From an uncultured Holdemanella sp. (GTDB lineage: Bacteria > Bacillota_I > Bacilli_A > Erysipelotrichales > Erysipelotrichaceae): a DNA stretch of 64,000 nucleotides. The stretch spans positions 1 through 64,000 of the forward strand of contig NZ_CAKVMR010000001.1 in assembly GCF_934772795.1 (NCBI RefSeq), written 5' to 3'. Made by a program: the position numbers and the translations under genes. Of the stretch, positions 61,373-64,000 are shown piece by piece; positions within the stretch are counted from its first letter, which is position 1, and each line of letters opens with the position of its first letter. The notes beneath the pieces were generated by a model. That model did no database searches and was not told the DNA's origin. It saw nothing but the letters and a program-made list of their open reading frames with translations.

Positions 61373-62556
61373 TGGCAAAACACAGAATTTTAACAGATGA
61401 AACAGGAGAAAAAATTGTAAAAGCATTAAATATTATTGCTCAAAACGGAATTTCACATCAATCAATGGATTGGCAGAAAGTAAGAACATTAATTGCTAAC
61501 GGAGTCGGTGAAAGTGCGTTTGCTATTGGTACGCAGTTAATTGAAAAATGGACAGATACCGCTGATTCAAAAGAATACGATATGCCATGGCAAGTAAACC
61601 ACTTTGAAGATATGACTTTAGAGGACGGAGAAGTAGTCCCTGGAATGTGGTTACAAACGCACTATACCTTGCCTTTTGGTATTCAATTTTCGCATCAGAG
61701 AGCGTTTCTAGCGTGTCCTGATGGACTTAGTGCTGGCACTTACAATTTCGATTTTGCTAAGGCATGGGGGAACAATGTTAAGCCAGGAATCAATTACCAA
61801 TTTACATTGACAAAGCCTGTAGAAAAAGGCGGTAGATTAGCTGGATGCTATGGAGCACCCGACCAAGCACCATCTAATTGGAAAGTCTATTCATATGGTA
61901 AAGATGGAATTACATTAAATGAGACGGTAAATGTTACTGTTGGTAGTGGTGGAACAAATCTAGGAACAATCCCATATGACAGTAGAAGTGGAAATTTAAA
62001 CTCAGTACAAGAATTGGCATATGGATGGAATCGTTGGAAAACATCTGCGTTACGACAATGGCTAAACTCAAGTAAGCCAAAAGGACAGTGGTGGACACCT
62101 CAGGATCAATGGGATATTTGTCCTGACCAATTAGCTTCTAAAGACGGATTCCTTTGTGGTATGCCTGAGGAAATGCTAAATTGTTTAAAAAAAGTAAAGG
62201 TGGTTACTTACGCTAACACTGTAAATGATGAAGGTGCAGAGGATATTACATATGATTATGTTACGTTACCTTCACTATCTCAGATGTTCATTAAACCACA
62301 AACTAGTGGTGAAGGTGATGTTCACACCTATTGGAAAAGAAGAAGCGGACGTACAACACCTTGCGAATGGTGGACAGATTATCCAAATATGGTTGAGTAT
62401 TCCGTTGCAAATAAAACATCACCTCAGTACGTCCGTTTGCGTTCAGCCGACCTAGGCTATGCTTGTTATGCGTGGTATGTGAACGCTAGTGGCGGTGTCT
62501 ACAGCAACAGCGCTTCCAGTGCGCATACGTTCGCCCCGCTTGTTTGCATCGCATAA
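61372..62556 (+). CDS. DGR target: lectin-like tail adhesin (variable protein)
   Basis: 394 residues. The C-terminal part (about 200-394) resembles the DUF6273/C-type-lectin-like variable domain (WKTSALRQWLNSSKPKG; RRSGRTTPCEWWTDYP). The last 43 residues, about 351-393, are encoded by the variable repeat. Sixteen residues differ from those encoded by the template, mainly Asn to Tyr, Ser, Asp, Gly or His, and Thr to Ala. This is the putative receptor-binding protein diversified by the retroelement. Confidence 0.88.
   Translation: MAKHRILTDETGEKIVKALNIIAQNGISHQSMDWQKVRTLIANGVGESAFAIGTQLIEKWTDTADSKEYDMPWQVNHFEDMTLEDGEVVPGMWLQTHYTLPFGIQFSHQRAFLACPDGLSAGTYNFDFAKAWGNNVKPGINYQFTLTKPVEKGGRLAGCYGAPDQAPSNWKVYSYGKDGITLNETVNVTVGSGGTNLGTIPYDSRSGNLNSVQELAYGWNRWKTSALRQWLNSSKPKGQWWTPQDQWDICPDQLASKDGFLCGMPEEMLNCLKKVKVVTYANTVNDEGAEDITYDYVTLPSLSQMFIKPQTSGEGDVHTYWKRRSGRTTPCEWWTDYPNMVEYSVANKTSPQYVRLRSADLGYACYAWYVNASGGVYSNSASSAHTFAPLVCIA
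62423..62546 (+). repeat. DGR variable repeat (VR)
   Basis: 124 bases aligned without gaps to the template at 63098-63221. The repeats differ at 17 positions; in every case the template has A, and here T (6 times), G (9) or C (2). No non-adenine position differs. It ends 10 bases before the adhesin stop codon. Confidence 0.95.
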
Positions 62557-62566
62557 ATCTAAAATC

Positions 62567-62588
62567 GGGGCAGACAACGTACTGCCCC
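62567..62588 (+). other. Hairpin/cruciform after the variable repeat
   Basis: GGGGCAG (62567-62573) and CTGCCCC (62582-62588) form a perfect 7-bp stem with an 8-base loop, 21 bases after the VR. There is no T run, so it is not an obvious terminator. In the Bordetella phage BPP-1 DGR a hairpin in this position promotes target recognition. Confidence 0.75.
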
Positions 62589-62610
62589 ATACAAGGAAAG
62601 GAATTATTGA

Positions 62611-63054
62611 ATGGCAACTAATGTAAATGAAAGAAATGTACCTGATACACCGACAAATAAAATGTTGGATTGTTTATGGGAAGCAAGAAACTTGTCTTTG
62701 TATACTGTAAAGATTTGTTCAAACACAAACAATTTTCCGCCTGAGTATTATCAGACAATGACGGGTGACATGATTAAGAAGGCAAAAGATATATACAGGC
62801 TAGGAAAAAGAGCAAATGCAATCTATGTTCAAGGTAAGACAGGACATGAAAGATGGGAAGAACGCAGTAGATACCAACGTGAAGCCATTTTCCTTTGTAT
62901 AGATTTATTGTCTGACATAGATGTAGCAAAGACATTATTTAACATTCGTGGAAAACGAGTTAAATATTGGACTAATCAAGTAGTAACAGTAAAGAGAATG
63001 TATATCGCATGGCATAATGCAGATAAAGAGCGATATGCAAAATATATCAATTAG
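62611..63054 (+). CDS. avd: DGR accessory protein (Avd-like)
   Basis: 147 residues, mostly helix, basic, fits the four-helix bundle of Avd (LDCLWEARNLSLYTVKICSN; YQREAIFLCIDLLSDIDVAK). Avd forms a pentamer that binds reverse transcriptase and template RNA. Position between VR and TR is as in BPP-1. AAAGGAAT upstream of ATG 62611. Confidence 0.78.
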   Translation: MATNVNERNVPDTPTNKMLDCLWEARNLSLYTVKICSNTNNFPPEYYQTMTGDMIKKAKDIYRLGKRANAIYVQGKTGHERWEERSRYQREAIFLCIDLLSDIDVAKTLFNIRGKRVKYWTNQVVTVKRMYIAWHNADKERYAKYIN

Positions 63055-63408
63055 TAATTATTAATAAATACTAATACATACGGGATGTAGGTTGATTCTC
63101 AGAACGTCCGTTTGCGTTCAGCCAACCAAGGCAATGCTTGTAATACGTGGAATGTGAACACTAGTGGCAATGTCAACAACAACAACGCTTCCAATGCGAA
63201 TACGTTCGCCCCGATTGTTTATCAACTTAAACTATATGGTCAACCTTAGATGTTGATACGATTTGATATGTGTAAACAAGGAACCTCATCCCTGCTCATT
63301 AGAGCGAACAATACCGCAGAATATACATAAATCAGTGTATTTTGCCACCGATGTTAGAGCCTCTTAAAAAAAGATGGTAGCTAACTATGACGGAAGGAAA
63401 CTATTATT
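63055..63408 (+). ncRNA. DGR template RNA region
   Basis: The 354 bases from the avd stop to the reverse transcriptase start carry the TR and a 187-base spacer with no supported gene. In studied DGRs the spacer folds and is needed for self-primed cDNA synthesis. I see no confident fold by eye. Confidence 0.6.
63098..63221 (+). repeat. DGR template repeat (TR)
   Basis: 124 bases with about 36 adenines, many as AAC or AAT (Asn) codons that, when mutated, can encode most residues. It gives the unmutated form of the VR. It lies between avd and the reverse transcriptase and is read as noncoding RNA. Confidence 0.95.
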
Positions 63409-64000
63409 TTGAAAATAAAAGAATATATTACAAACTACGATCAATTGTTTGATTCAATGTTGAAATGTAAGAAAAATGTATCTTGGAAACCAAGTGTTAA
63501 ATCATTTGTATTAAATGGTGTAGAAAATTGTTTGAAGATGGAAGAACAATTACAGAATGATACATGGATAAACAGAAAACCTAAACCAATTATTGTTACA
63601 TATCCAAAAAGAAGGGAGTGTTTAAGTATTCCTTTCAGGGATAGAGTTTATCAACGTAGTATTAACGATAATTCATTATATCCTCAAACGACAAAACACT
63701 TTGTTTATACAAATATAGCTTGTCAAAAATTTAAAGGAACAAAGAAAGCTATGGATGTAATGAGACAATATCTTCATAGATATTACATCAACAACAAAAC
63801 AAATGTAGGGTATGTTGTATGGATAGATATACATGGATATTATCAAAATATGAGACATAAAGATGTCAATGAATGTTTTTATAAGATGTGCGATTCAGAT
63901 ACTGCTAGTATGTCACAAGATGTGTTAGATACACAGTATACGGGAGACGTAGGGTATAATCCAGGTTCTCAAATGGTTCAGATTGCTGGCATAAGCTTAT
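63409..64000 (+). CDS. DGR reverse transcriptase (5' part, cut by window end)
   Basis: From TTG 63409 with GGAAGGAAA upstream, open for 197 codons to the window end. It shows RT motif 1 (LSIPFRDRVYQRSINDN), a QKFKGTKKAM loop, palm motif with VVWIDIHGYYQNM (catalytic Asp near residue 140) and GYNPGSQMVQIAG (residues 182-194), the GxxxSQ-type motif 4 that marks DGR enzymes. The YxDD box should follow outside the window. Confidence 0.88.
   Translation, partial: MKIKEYITNYDQLFDSMLKCKKNVSWKPSVKSFVLNGVENCLKMEEQLQNDTWINRKPKPIIVTYPKRRECLSIPFRDRVYQRSINDNSLYPQTTKHFVYTNIACQKFKGTKKAMDVMRQYLHRYYINNKTNVGYVVWIDIHGYYQNMRHKDVNECFYKMCDSDTASMSQDVLDTQYTGDVGYNPGSQMVQIAGISL

Larger units (their letters stand above)
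14680..64000 (+). mobile_element. Temperate siphovirus-like prophage (left end to beyond window)
   Basis: Starts within comGC near 14,650-14,690 and is still running at the window end. It carries integrase, lysogeny switch, recombination, replication, early small genes, packaging, head, neck, tail and a diversity-generating retroelement, almost all on the + strand. A long tape measure and a Dit/Tal pair indicate a long non-contractile tail. No lysis genes or attR are inside the window. The exact att core cannot be fixed because the right junction is not visible. Confidence 0.93.

Noticed and set aside
62567..62588. Hairpin after the adhesin as a transcription terminator
   Set aside because: No T run follows, and avd begins 22 bases later; a DGR homing hairpin is a better explanation.

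Overview
The window is the chromosome of a low-GC Gram-positive bacterium (Bacillota). The order glyS-dnaG-rpoD-trmK-ispH-DEAD box helicase-nfo-ispG-PBP-rpmG-YqgX-like hydrolase-comGA-comGB-comGC follows the Bacillus-type order, but it is compacted and glycyl-tRNA synthetase is the single-chain form. I infer an Erysipelotrichia-like gut anaerobe; that rank is a guess from gene order and composition, not proven.

Bases 1-14,690 are host DNA: a short repeat-rich transcript (about 94-225), the glyS-dnaG-rpoD-trmK operon, convergent ispH and ispG, a helicase-nfo pair, a class B penicillin-binding protein, rpmG, and the start of the competence (comG) operon. The comG operon breaks off inside the pilin gene comGC, 117 bases after its start, where a prophage is inserted.

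Bases from about 14,690 to the window end are one temperate siphovirus-like prophage, nearly all on the + strand. In order: tyrosine integrase; cI/cro switch with repeated ATCCC-N6-GGGAT operators; recombination and replication genes (YqaJ exonuclease, DUF1351, RecT, RuvC-like resolvase, replication initiator with internal repeats, helicase-loader-like protein, SSB); a short damaged or phase-variable block (two DNA methyltransferases with G8 and G10 tracts, and an HNH nuclease with an A9 tract); dUTPase and many small early genes including a PemK/MazF-like toxin; an isolated metallopeptidase and a ribbon-helix-helix protein; a stretch of about 790 bases with no credible gene that looks like a large structured noncoding RNA with its own promoter and terminator; an AT-rich accessory cassette of unknown genes; then terminase, portal, protease-scaffold, capsid, connector, tail tube, tail chaperone, tape measure, Dit, a Tal with two cell-wall hydrolase domains, and tail fibre proteins.

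At the right end lies a diversity-generating retroelement (DGR): a lectin-like tail adhesin with a 124-base variable repeat (62,423-62,546), an Avd-like protein, a 124-base template repeat (63,098-63,221) and the first 197 codons of a reverse transcriptase cut by the window edge. The two repeats differ at 17 positions and every one is an adenine in the template. A perfect 7-bp hairpin follows the variable repeat. The phage therefore probably retargets its receptor-binding tip by adenine mutagenesis. The lysis genes, the rest of the reverse transcriptase, attR and the remainder of comGC must lie to the right of the window.
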